Of a stretch of DNA of 9,791 nucleotides, positions 1 through 6,803 are shown one piece after another. Each line of letters begins with the position of its first letter. The stretch's first letter is position 1. This stretch comes from Candidatus Latescibacterota bacterium (GTDB lineage: Bacteria; JAAXHH01; JACQVL01): positions 1 through 9,791 of the forward strand of contig JACQVL010000025.1 of assembly GCA_016209865.1 (NCBI GenBank). The letters run 5' to 3'. Both the position numbers and the translations under genes were made by a program. The notes below the pieces were generated by a model. That model saw only the letters and a program-made list of their open reading frames with translations. It was not told the DNA's origin and ran no database searches.

Positions 1-20
1 ACGCAACGATGAACGATGAC

Positions 21-46
21 TGGATTCCCGCTTGCGCGGGAATGAC
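21..46. repeat. dRS3-like palindromic repeat, copy 1
   Basis: This is a perfect 8-bp inverted repeat, ATTCCCGC (24-31) and GCGGGAAT (36-43), around a TTGC loop. It is flanked by CTGG/TGAC-type ends shared with the copy at 1627-1653, which differs only in the loop. The arm layout ATTCCC-N8-GGGAAT is that of the dRS3 element known from Neisseria, and similar elements are scattered through many bacterial genomes. A T-rich run follows (51-60), so it could end transcription arriving from the left. No coding region at the left edge survives: all three forward frames are closed within the first 62 bases. Confidence 0.8.
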
Positions 47-114
47 ACCGTCTTTCTTTTAGGGGGTTGGCTCATCCGGGATTTTGGCGGGACTCATGGG
101 CAAGACTGTAGAGA

Positions 115-156
115 CGAGGCGGTGCCGCGCCCTGGGCGACTCACCGGGTCGCCCCT
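115..156. repeat. GC-rich palindromic repeat family B, copy 1
   Basis: The 15-base block CGAGGCGGTGCCGCG (115-129) is followed by a hairpin, GGGCGAC (134-140) and GTCGCCC (148-154). Both parts recur at 4666-4712 beside the DUF4097 gene: the first block is identical, the hairpin slightly diverged. This is dispersed intergenic repeat DNA of unknown function. Confidence 0.7.
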
Positions 157-191
157 CATGAGATTTGACGACCCAAAGCGGTAAAAACCTG

Positions 192-246
192 TCGGGGCGA
201 ATCTGGTATTCGCCCCGATGCGGGCGATCACAAGGATCGCCCCTAC
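192..246. repeat. Tandem pair of palindromes (family C)
   Basis: Two perfect hairpins stand side by side. The first has an 11-bp stem, TCGGGGCGAAT (192-202) with ATTCGCCCCGA (208-218). The second has an 8-bp stem, GGGCGATC (222-229) with GATCGCCC (235-242). The layout is REP/BIME-like. With the elements at 21-46 and 115-156 it fills most of the space upstream of the first gene. No tRNA, rRNA or ORF is visible between 1 and 294. Confidence 0.75.
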
Positions 247-318
247 GGATGCCCTGTTTTGATCATCAAACTCTCATCAGCGTGATCCGTAAAAATGTCG
301 GATGAACCAGGGGGATTC

Positions 319-1611
319 ATGGGATTGCAAATCGGAGTGGCCAGATCAGACATCACCCCGCCTGTCGGGGTCGAACTCTGCGGGTTCGGGATTTTCCGCG
401 AACGGCGCTCCACCGCCGTCCTGGAGCCGCTGTACGCGCGCGCGATGATCATCGACGACGGCCGGACGCGGGCCGCCATCATCAACTGTGACTTGGTCGG
501 AGTTGATATCGTGCTGACCCGGGCGATCCGGACGCGAGCGGAGCGGGAACTGGACATCTCTGCCGACCATCTGATGATCGCCTGCACGCATACCCATTCC
601 GGGCCGGCCACCATCCCCCTCGTCGGGTGGGGGGAACGCGACCCGGCGTACGAGTCACGGCTGCCGGATCTGTTGATGGCGGCCCTCTCTGAGGCTACGG
701 CTCGCCTGGCGCCCGCTGAACTCGCGTACGGCCAGGCGCCCGTCGAGGGGATCGCCTACAACCGCGAGCGAAAAGACGGGTCCGTCCCCGACCGGCTCGA
801 CGCCCTGCTCGTCACCAGCCACGGCAAGCCGGTCGCGTTCCTGTCCCACTACAGTTGCCATCCGGTCGTCATGTGCGCCGAGACCACCCTCATCTCCGGG
901 GATTTCGTCGGTCTGGCGACGAACGCAGTCGAACGCGATTACGACGGCGTGGTGGGGTTCTACCTGCAGGGCTCATCCGGGGACATCAACTCCATGTCCT
1001 GCCATAAACCGCCCGACATCGCCCTTAAAGACCTCCACGACCTGAGCGCCGCGTTCGCGGACGACCTCCGGGCCGCCCTCCGGTCTGCCGCCCCCATCGC
1101 CGTCAACGACCTCCGGGCCGCACGGCGGGACATCGTCCTCCCGCAAGTGATCCCCGACCGGGCAGAGGTGCTCCGGCACATCGTCAACGCGGATCGCTTG
1201 CTCGGCGACACCGGACTGCCCGCTGGCCCTTCACGCAACTACGCCCGGTTCCTCAAAGAAACGTACGAGCACATCTGGACGAAGTTCGACCGGGGGGAAC
1301 TGGACGGCATGCCCACCGAAATCCAGGCCATCCGCATGGGCAACCTTGTCCTGGCGGCCCATCCATCCGAACTGTTCTACAGCTTCGGCCGGGCGATTCG
1401 GGAGGCCACAGTCCCGCTGACCACCTTCGTCGTCGGCTACACCAATCAATTCGTCGGGTACATTCCGGAGCCGTGGTGTTACGACGTGACGACGCGCCAC
1501 TACTCCTACCCGGCCCACTTCGTTCCCGTCATTTTAGGGGGGTTCCGGTTTCGAGAGGATGTGGGAGAAGTGCTGTCCGAGTCTCTACTTGAGATGATTC
1601 GAACGGTGTGA
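319..1611 (+). CDS. Neutral/alkaline ceramidase-family protein (N-terminal domain type)
   Basis: The 430-residue product opens with the family hallmark RSDITPP. With the 319 start it carries THTHSGP at 90-96, SHYSCHP at 176-182, HPSEL at 348-352 and GYTNQFVGY at 373-381. These match in order the zinc-ligand segments (His, His, Glu, Tyr) of Pseudomonas ceramidase. Known family members hydrolyse the amide bond of ceramide at a zinc site. Here the segment holding the nucleophilic Ser (GDVSPN in the enzyme) reads GDINSM at 221-226, so Asn replaces that Ser and the true substrate is uncertain. There is no signal peptide and no C-terminal immunoglobulin-like domain, so it is shorter than secreted ceramidases and probably cytosolic. 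Start: ATG 319 has AGGGGG at 309-314. An in-frame ATG at 295 lacks a ribosome site and precedes the conserved domain. It is convergent with the next gene. Confidence 0.8.
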   Translation: MGLQIGVARSDITPPVGVELCGFGIFRERRSTAVLEPLYARAMIIDDGRTRAAIINCDLVGVDIVLTRAIRTRAERELDISADHLMIACTHTHSGPATIPLVGWGERDPAYESRLPDLLMAALSEATARLAPAELAYGQAPVEGIAYNRERKDGSVPDRLDALLVTSHGKPVAFLSHYSCHPVVMCAETTLISGDFVGLATNAVERDYDGVVGFYLQGSSGDINSMSCHKPPDIALKDLHDLSAAFADDLRAALRSAAPIAVNDLRAARRDIVLPQVIPDRAEVLRHIVNADRLLGDTGLPAGPSRNYARFLKETYEHIWTKFDRGELDGMPTEIQAIRMGNLVLAAHPSELFYSFGRAIREATVPLTTFVVGYTNQFVGYIPEPWCYDVTTRHYSYPAHFVPVILGGFRFREDVGEVLSESLLEMIRTV

Positions 1612-1626
1612 GGAAAGGTGACAGGA

Positions 1627-1653
1627 CTGGATTCCCGCTTTCGCGGGAATGAC
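1627..1653. repeat. dRS3-like palindromic repeat, copy 2
   Basis: A perfect 8-bp stem, ATTCCCGC (1631-1638) with GCGGGAAT (1643-1650), surrounds a TTTC loop. It is nearly identical to the copy at 21-46, flanks included. It lies between two convergent stop codons (1611 and 1676), where a symmetrical hairpin could serve as a two-way terminator, although no long T-run follows it on the plus strand. Confidence 0.8.
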
Positions 1654-1675
1654 GATAATTTGTGTGCTTTCTCTC

Positions 1676-3598
1676 TCACCACGTATGAATCACGTGTCCC
1701 TGTCCGGGGAACCAGATCGCATCGATCACTGATGACACGACCACGCTCAGGGCATAGCCCGCCAGCATCCCGATGAAGATCGGCTGGCCTTTCTTGTAGA
1801 GGCTCACCCCGCCCAACCGGAGCAGGATGAGCTTGACCAGCCAGGCGAGGAAGATCGAGAACGTCACGACCCGCACCACGTTCGACCCGGCGATGGCGAA
1901 CCCGATCGGATGGATCGGCCATGAGGGAAACAGGTAACGCAGCGCGATCAGCCCGCCCGCCAGGATAACCCCCGCGATGAAGAACAGTTGCTCCGGCCGG
2001 GAGATGGCGGTCGGGTTCTTCATCCAGGTGACGATGATCTGGATGTACCCTTCTCCCGCTCCAGTCGCCTCGCTCGCGCTGCCGAACGAGGTGACATGAT
2101 GAGGGTTGTAGCCCATGTAGATCGTCCACACGACCGCCGTGAGCATGCCCACGGTCGCGGCGGCGCACAGCGTCCCGTACAGCCGGAACCGCTCCCGGCC
2201 GAGCGTCCGCTCGATGTAGATCAGGTGAGATAGGCCGCTCATCGAGAAGAACCGCCAATTGCGGGCGTAGACGTTCGCCAGGCCGAGGGACACCAGCGTC
2301 GGAGGGTTGAGACTCCCGGAGCCCAATGCCCCGATCGTGAACTCGTTGGCGTTCACTGGCAGGTCGAGGTAGGCTAACCCAGTCTCCGCCACAATCCTGG
2401 CGATGCCCAGGTACAGGACGAACAACGCGAACAGGAACACGGCCGCCACCCAGAGGGCCATGCCCGACGCGTGCAGCCACGCGACGACGTACACGACCCC
2501 GATCATCAGACCGATGACTGCGCTCCGGTAGGGGATCAATTCCTCCCGGTCGTCCAGGCCACTGGGACGCCCAACCGTGTGCCGGAGCACCGCCTTCAGG
2601 TGCCGGCGAGCCGTCCAGAGCGTCCAGAGGACGAATACGACGAACCCGCCGAAGTAATGGGAGAGCATCGCGGAGTTGAGACCCAGTGTCGAGGCGGAAT
2701 ACGAGATGCCCAACTGGTTGAGTAGTCCGGTCAAGAGGGTCGCAACTCCCTGGAAGAGCCAGACACTGAACAGCACCTCGACGTTCGTGAAGAACGCACA
2801 CGCTAAGACGAGAAAATTGATCTTGATCGGAAGCGCCGGGATGGCCCGGCCGAGGCTGATGTTCGCCTGGTACGCCGTCCCGATCGGGATGACCCCGATG
2901 GGCATGAAATAGTCGATGATGTTCCACCCGATGATGAAGACGGGGATGCTGAACCCGACCCAGAACAGCCTCTGCCGCAGGTACGGCGGGATGGCGCTCC
3001 GGTCATCTTGCTGCATCATCGCCAGCGGGATGTGGGCGAGTGGAAACGTCAGCTTCTCGTGCTCGATCCATTGCTTGCGTAGGAGCACGATCGTGCAGGA
3101 GCCGGCCAGGAACAGCGCGCCGACGAACGTCATCCACCAGAAGACCGGGATCGTCCAGGCTCTCCACGGAATCCCCTGGCCTTCCGGCAGTCCTTCATAG
3201 AACCACGTCAACGCGTTCCCCTGATTCGTGACGACGAGCCACTGCGGGAGATGGGGGAAGAGCAGGGTCTCCCACTGGTTCTCCGAGGAGGCGAAGTAGT
3301 TGGGAACGGTGATCACCCGGAAGAAATAGTTGGAGAACCCGAACCCGGGCACTGTCGACGCGATCAGTCCCATGCCGAAGATCGTAAACAGTTCCGGCGT
3401 CGAGAGCCGCCAGCAGGATCGCAACCGGGCGAGCAGTGGGTTGATGGCCGCCGTCAGGAGGAACAGCGGCATCAGCACGATGATGGGAATATGGGCGATC
3501 GTCATCAACGAGGATCGTACCGCGAAATCCGCGTAGATCGTCCAGACGTTGATGAGTACTGTCAGCAGAAGGCCGATCAGGATTGCCCGGAGGGTCAT
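1676..3598 (-). CDS. Large polytopic membrane protein, DUF6785/DUF6784-like (OPT-like)
   Basis: The 640-residue product is dominated by long hydrophobic stretches, roughly a dozen or more membrane segments, beginning at the first residues (RAILIGLLLTVLINVWTIYA). Short charged loops lie between them, including WIEHEKLTFPLAHIPL after the first third and a Trp/Arg-rich loop near the middle (LWTARRHLKAVLRH). Overall pattern and length recall the uncharacterised DUF6785/DUF6784 membrane proteins, distantly like oligopeptide (OPT) transporters. That assignment is from memory of the family, and substrate is unknown. Start: the frame is open back to 3646, but codons 3599-3646 are intergenic repeat DNA, so ATG at 3596-3598 (MTLRAIL) is chosen. 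Its ribosome site is weak (GGAA about 8 bases upstream). It lies downstream of the DUF4097 gene on the same strand but 245 bp away, so co-transcription is uncertain. Confidence 0.75.
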   Translation of the reverse strand: MTLRAILIGLLLTVLINVWTIYADFAVRSSLMTIAHIPIIVLMPLFLLTAAINPLLARLRSCWRLSTPELFTIFGMGLIASTVPGFGFSNYFFRVITVPNYFASSENQWETLLFPHLPQWLVVTNQGNALTWFYEGLPEGQGIPWRAWTIPVFWWMTFVGALFLAGSCTIVLLRKQWIEHEKLTFPLAHIPLAMMQQDDRSAIPPYLRQRLFWVGFSIPVFIIGWNIIDYFMPIGVIPIGTAYQANISLGRAIPALPIKINFLVLACAFFTNVEVLFSVWLFQGVATLLTGLLNQLGISYSASTLGLNSAMLSHYFGGFVVFVLWTLWTARRHLKAVLRHTVGRPSGLDDREELIPYRSAVIGLMIGVVYVVAWLHASGMALWVAAVFLFALFVLYLGIARIVAETGLAYLDLPVNANEFTIGALGSGSLNPPTLVSLGLANVYARNWRFFSMSGLSHLIYIERTLGRERFRLYGTLCAAATVGMLTAVVWTIYMGYNPHHVTSFGSASEATGAGEGYIQIIVTWMKNPTAISRPEQLFFIAGVILAGGLIALRYLFPSWPIHPIGFAIAGSNVVRVVTFSIFLAWLVKLILLRLGGVSLYKKGQPIFIGMLAGYALSVVVSSVIDAIWFPGQGHVIHTW

Positions 3599-3606
3599 AG
3601 GTAGAG

Positions 3607-3692
3607 TTCCAAGTTTCAGGTTCCAGGTTTCAAGTCCATAGTCCATCCAGGCTGTCGTTTTGATTTTGAACCTGGAATCTGGAACTTGAAAC
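3607..3692. repeat. Imperfect inverted repeat of GGAAC/TTGAAAC units
   Basis: The left arm (3607-3634) is built from TTCCAAGTTTCAGG and TTCCAGGTTTCAAG units. The right arm (3666-3692) has the complementary GAACCTGGAATCTGGAAC and TTGAAAC units. About 30 bases separate the arms, so the RNA could form a long imperfect hairpin. The DNA is low-complexity, intergenic and unlike the neighbouring genes in composition. It gives spurious N-terminal extensions in minus-strand frames. The rest of the spacer (3693-3843) shows nothing recognisable. Confidence 0.6.
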
Positions 3693-3843
3693 TCTTCCCA
3701 ATGTGACGATTTTCGCAGCCTGATGCAAGAGGAAAAACGCCGCGGATTGTTCTTGCGTGGAGCGAACCGGGCTGGCCTACCAGTTCGCCGAGTAGAGGCG
3801 GTATTGGGGGTTTATCGAAGCGTGGCAACGATGAGTCGAGCGT

Positions 3844-4644
3844 CTACCGTTGCCGCAGACGGTAATTCCCTTTGTGCGTTCTGAGGCTGAGGGTCGGCCC
3901 TCCACCGTTCACGGCGCCGCGGTATTCGATGTCACGGTAAGACCGGGACCGGCCTCGGCTCAGCCGCTTGACGCTGAACTCGAAGTCCGCGTCCAGGTCG
4001 CCATGCCCGATGTCGGCATCCAGGTCGAACCCCTTGCCCTTCGGGAGGACGAGGTCGACCGTCCCTTTAAACGTCTCGATCCGGTTCCGCTGGAACAGAG
4101 TGACGAATTCGACCCGAACCTCACTTTTGAAGGTGTCCAGATCGAGTGACCCCTCAAACCCGGAAATCGTGATCGGGCCTTTGAAGCTGTTGATCTTGAG
4201 ATGGGATCGGAGGCCGGTCACTTTGAGAGTCGACTTGAAATCCTTGATCGTCAACTGCGCGGTACGCGGCATGGAGATGGTGTAGTGAACGTACGGAAAC
4301 CGGATATTATCGTCATCGAAGGCAGAGTGCCAATCCTGGAGTTTCTCGTAATCGGATTTGATCCAGACTGAACTCTCAGAGGCCTCGATATCCACCTCCG
4401 TGTTCTGCACCGTCTGGGCCTGATCGTCTGATTCCTCATCCGCTTCCACCCGTGCCTGGATGTCCACCTGCGGGCGATCCCAGGCGGTCACTGTGACGCT
4501 CCCTTTGAACGTGTCGATCGACACTCGCCCGTCCGGGTTCAGGGTGACGGTCTTCTTGACTTCTTTGACCTCCTGGGCCGCCGTCGCGCTCAGGCTCAGG
4601 ACGCTAAGCATCAGCAGGCAGAGCAGAATCGAGACGACTTTCAT
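3844..4644 (-). CDS. Secreted DUF4097-type beta-repeat protein
   Basis: The 266-residue product has a clear Sec signal peptide (MKVV, then a hydrophobic core to about residue 19, cleavage near SATAA, residues 19-23). The mature part looks like the DUF4097 'putative adhesin' fold: short beta-strands and F-K-[GS] turns at 46, 136, 154, 172 and 192. Between 136 and 180 the rungs repeat every nine residues (DFKSTLKVT, GLRSHLKIN, SFKGPITIS, GFEGSLDLD, TFKSEVRVE), as in a right-handed beta-solenoid. Residues 66-84 are acidic and probably a loop. Function is not established for the family; cell-envelope location is inferred from the signal peptide. The start is secure: AAGGAGG (4656-4650 on the minus strand) lies 5 bases before the ATG. 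It is transcribed divergently from the permease gene. Confidence 0.8.
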   Translation of the reverse strand: MKVVSILLCLLMLSVLSLSATAAQEVKEVKKTVTLNPDGRVSIDTFKGSVTVTAWDRPQVDIQARVEADEESDDQAQTVQNTEVDIEASESSVWIKSDYEKLQDWHSAFDDDNIRFPYVHYTISMPRTAQLTIKDFKSTLKVTGLRSHLKINSFKGPITISGFEGSLDLDTFKSEVRVEFVTLFQRNRIETFKGTVDLVLPKGKGFDLDADIGHGDLDADFEFSVKRLSRGRSRSYRDIEYRGAVNGGGPTLSLRTHKGNYRLRQR

Positions 4645-4665
4645 AGGGGCCTCCTTCTACCGGGG

Positions 4666-4712
4666 CGAGGCGGTGCCGCGTCCCAATTCGGGCGACCCAC
4701 CGGGGCGCCCCT
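4666..4712. repeat. GC-rich palindromic repeat family B, copy 2
   Basis: This repeats the 115-156 element: the CGAGGCGGTGCCGCG block (4666-4680) is identical, and the following GGGCGACCCACCGGGGCGCCCC hairpin is slightly diverged. It sits in the presumed 5' leader of the DUF4097 transcript, just upstream of its ribosome site. Confidence 0.7.
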
Positions 4713-4744
4713 ACAATCCTACCAGATGAGGTGAACGACAGACG

Positions 4745-4772
4745 AGTATAAGACTCCGGTCTTGAATCAAAA
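4745..4772 (-). promoter_or_regulatory. Candidate sigma-70 promoter for the DUF4097 gene
   Basis: Read on the minus strand, TTTTGA (4772-4767) is followed after 16 bases by TATACT (4750-4745), a five-of-six match to the -10 consensus. It would give a leader of about 90-100 bases running through the repeat at 4666-4712. The -35 match is poor, so this is tentative. Confidence 0.3.
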
Positions 4773-4796
4773 GATGGGGGCCGGTATGGATTTTTA

Positions 4797-4825
4797 TTGA
4801 CAGAATGATGAGAAGCCATCACACT
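4797..4825 (+). promoter_or_regulatory. Candidate -35 element upstream of the permease operon
   Basis: A perfect TTGACA lies at 4797-4802. The best hexamer 17 bases downstream is CACACT (4820-4825), only three of six matches to TATAAT. It is correctly placed to start a transcript about 60 bases before the permease GTG. The rest of this 246-bp divergent spacer shows only the repeat at 4666-4712. Confidence 0.3.
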
Positions 4826-4890
4826 GATAGACGCTCTGGCTCGATCACTCGTTAGCGCACGCTCGAATTTTTCTCGAACGGAGCCTCTCC

Positions 4891-6261
4891 GTGGACATGC
4901 CCGATGGACTCAAACGGCAGATCGGCCTCGGCCCGGCCACGGCCATCGTCGTGGGTGAGATGATCGCGGTCGGCATTTTCCTGACTCCGGCCGGGATGGC
5001 CAGATCGCTCGGGTCGCCCTTCTGGCTGCTCCTCGTCTGGCTGGTGATGGGCGGGATGGCGTTCAGCGGGGCGCTCTGTTACGGGGAGCTGGCCGCCCGG
5101 TTCCCCGACGCGGGCGGGGGGTATGTGTACCTGCGGCAGGCGTACGGCCCGCCGCTCGCGTTCCTGTACGGCTGGATGTCCTTCCTCGTCATGGACCCCG
5201 GCATCACCGCCGCCTTAGGCGTCGGGCTGGCCAGTTACGCCGGGTATATCGTCGCCCTGTCCCCGCTCGGCATCAAGGTCGTGGCCATCGGGACGATCGT
5301 AGGGCTGGCTGCGGCGAACATCCTGGGCGTCCGGCTCGGCGCCGGTTTGATGAGCGGGTTGACGGCGATCAAACTCGGTCTGCTCGCCCTGATCGCGCTC
5401 TGGGGGTTTGGCCTCGGCCTGGGCGACTGGTCCCACCTGACTCCGTTCGTCGCCCAGCGGCCGGGTTCTCCTCCGCTCCTGGGCGCGCTGGCGGGCGGGA
5501 TGGTGGCGGCGTTCTTCTCGTTCGGGGGATGGTGGGACCTGAGCAAAGTGGCGGGTGAAGTCCGTGAACCGACCCGGACGCTGCCCCGCGCCTTAGCGCT
5601 CGGCGTCCTGACCGTCACCCTCGCCTATATCCTGACGAGCGCGGTCTTCATGTACCTGGTGCCCGTGGAGCGCGTCACGTCCGACGAGACGTTCGCGGCT
5701 CAGGCGGGCGAGGCGCTCTTCGGTCGATCGGGCGGGCTGATCTTCTCGACGATCGTCATCATCTCCGTCCTGGGCAGCCTGGCCGGGATCGTCATGAGCG
5801 CGCCACGGGTGTACTATGCGATGGCGCGCGACAGGGTCTTCCTGGCCGCCGCCGCCTCGGTCCACCCACGGTTCGGCACCCCCGCCCGCGCGATCGCCCT
5901 CCAGGCCGGCCTGGCGTCGGGCCTGGTGGCGCTCGGCACGTTCGATGACATCGTCGCGTATTTCATCTTCATGGCGGTCGTGTTCATCGCTCTGACCGTG
6001 GCGGGGGTGTTCGTCCTCCGACGGAAACGACCGGATGTCCCCACCTACCAGATTCCAGCCTACCCGGTCGTTCCTGTCGTGTTTCTGATCCTGGTGGCCG
6101 TGCTGTTGGTGTTACTCGTCGGGCACAACCCCAGACAGGCGTTGTTGGGGACGGGCGTAGTCGCGCTCGGTGTCCCGGTGTATTATCTCTTATTCCGTCA
6201 CAAGAAAGGAACCCTTTCCCATGACCTGGATTCGGACGATTCCGCTGTCAGAAGCGGATGA
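4891..6261 (+). CDS. APC-superfamily amino-acid permease
   Basis: The 456-residue product has the size and layout of a 12-segment APC transporter, probably of the LAT/SteT-like branch. TM1 carries the unwound substrate-binding signature GEMIAVGIF (22-30). TM2-TM3 include GALCYGELAARFP and GGGYVYL. The cytoplasmic loop motif GEVREPTRTLPRA lies just before mid-protein, and YYAMARDRVF followed by VHPRFGTPARA marks the segment 8-9 loop. Such proteins move amino acids by proton symport or exchange; specificity cannot be read here. The GTG start at 4891 is preferred over ATG 4897 because GGAG (4880-4883) is 7 bases from the GTG. The last 41 bases overlap the start of the selenoprotein gene, so the two are probably translationally coupled and lead one operon. 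Confidence 0.88.
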   Translation: MDMPDGLKRQIGLGPATAIVVGEMIAVGIFLTPAGMARSLGSPFWLLLVWLVMGGMAFSGALCYGELAARFPDAGGGYVYLRQAYGPPLAFLYGWMSFLVMDPGITAALGVGLASYAGYIVALSPLGIKVVAIGTIVGLAAANILGVRLGAGLMSGLTAIKLGLLALIALWGFGLGLGDWSHLTPFVAQRPGSPPLLGALAGGMVAAFFSFGGWWDLSKVAGEVREPTRTLPRALALGVLTVTLAYILTSAVFMYLVPVERVTSDETFAAQAGEALFGRSGGLIFSTIVIISVLGSLAGIVMSAPRVYYAMARDRVFLAAAASVHPRFGTPARAIALQAGLASGLVALGTFDDIVAYFIFMAVVFIALTVAGVFVLRRKRPDVPTYQIPAYPVVPVVFLILVAVLLVLLVGHNPRQALLGTGVVALGVPVYYLLFRHKKGTLSHDLDSDDSAVRSG

Positions 6262-6787
6262 ACGGCTGCGCCGGGCGATGGAGGGACAGCGGGCGCTCTA
6301 TCCGTCTGAGTATGCAACCCCCGTCCATCCGACCGATGATGGCACGGCCGGCATCGTGGCCTCGCATACCCTCATCCCGGACGCGCTCTACCACGCGTTC
6401 GCCACGTTCGGGTCGCTGATGTCGCCCGACCTCCCCCTCGCCCGGCGGCAGCACGAGATGATCACGACGATGGTGTCCGTCACGAACCGGTGCGTCTACT
6501 GAGTGGAGTCGCACGCAGAGTTTCTGCGTCGGGTCACGTTAGATGCGGAGCTGGTTCAGGCGTTGCAGGAGGACTACACCACCGCGCCCATCAGCGAGCA
6601 GGAGCGGGTGATGCTCGACTACGTGGTGCAGGTGACGAAAGACGCCACGCAGATCACCCAGCGCCACCATGAGCGGCTTCGAGCCGTCGGGTTCGACGAT
6701 ACCGCCATCCTGCAGATCACCCTCATCGCTTCCTGGTTCAATTACATCAACCGGGTGGCGGACGCGCTGGGGGTCGGGCGGGAGTAG
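6221..6787 (+). CDS. AhpD-like peroxidase-related selenoprotein, Sec at TGA 6500-6502
   Basis: Reading through TGA 6500-6502 joins two ORFs in the same frame into one 188-residue protein. Its length and sequence fit the AhpD-like 'peroxidase-related enzyme' branch of the carboxymuconolactone decarboxylase family. The active site reads Glu79, Cys91, Sec94, His98 (RQHEM...RCVYUVESH). The spacings equal those of mycobacterial AhpD (Glu118, Cys130, Cys133, His137), so Sec falls on the peroxidatic cysteine. Such enzymes are reductases or peroxidases acting on peroxides through a dithiol; here the centre would be a selenenylsulfide. Helical segments conserved in the family continue after the TGA ([37 protein letters not shown]), so the second half is not decayed. 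Start ATG 6221 has AAAGGA at 6205-6210 and lies inside the permease 3' end. The regulator gene starts 17 bases after the stop. A cysteine-to-stop mutation is the alternative, but is less likely given the SECIS-like hairpin. Confidence 0.87.
6503..6537 (+). promoter_or_regulatory. Bacterial SECIS-like hairpin after the Sec codon
   Basis: A perfect 6-bp apical stem, ACGCAG (6513-6518) with CTGCGT (6524-6529), closes a five-base loop AGTTT whose second base is G. Sixteen bases separate the TGA from the loop, within the range known for bacterial SECIS elements and close to the 18 bases of E. coli fdhF. A lower stem, GTGG (6503-6506) with TCAC (6534-6537, one G-U pair), can extend it. The hairpin lies wholly in coding sequence, as bacterial SECIS elements must, and would recruit SelB with Sec-tRNA. 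Confidence 0.75.
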
Positions 6788-6803
6788 GCCAGAGGTTATA
6801 GCC

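Noticed and set aside
258-270. Small palindrome TTTGAT-C-ATCAAA upstream of the ceramidase-family gene as an operator
   Set aside because: A single 13-base palindrome with no promoter elements that I can place around it and no second copy in the window is too little to claim a regulatory site.
1506-2927. 473-codon minus-strand ORF overlapping the membrane protein gene
   Set aside because: It is a frame shadow of the 1676-3598 gene. Its product is Arg/Pro/His-rich, and its C-terminal part is the translated intergenic palindrome (FPRKRESS).
3616-3828. 70-codon minus-strand ORF between the two minus-strand genes
   Set aside because: Its C-terminal half translates the GGAAC/TTGAAAC repeat, and the N-terminal half has no ribosome site or recognisable domain.
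6241-6258. Hairpin TCCGCT-gtcaga-AGCGGA at the permease stop codon
   Set aside because: It lies within the overlapping coding region, has no T-run, and could arise by chance. It is not a credible terminator between coupled genes.
6170-6502. ORF of 110 codons treated as a complete small gene
   Set aside because: Its first 17 codons are permease shadow, and its end is the recoded TGA. The true gene runs from 6221 to 6787.
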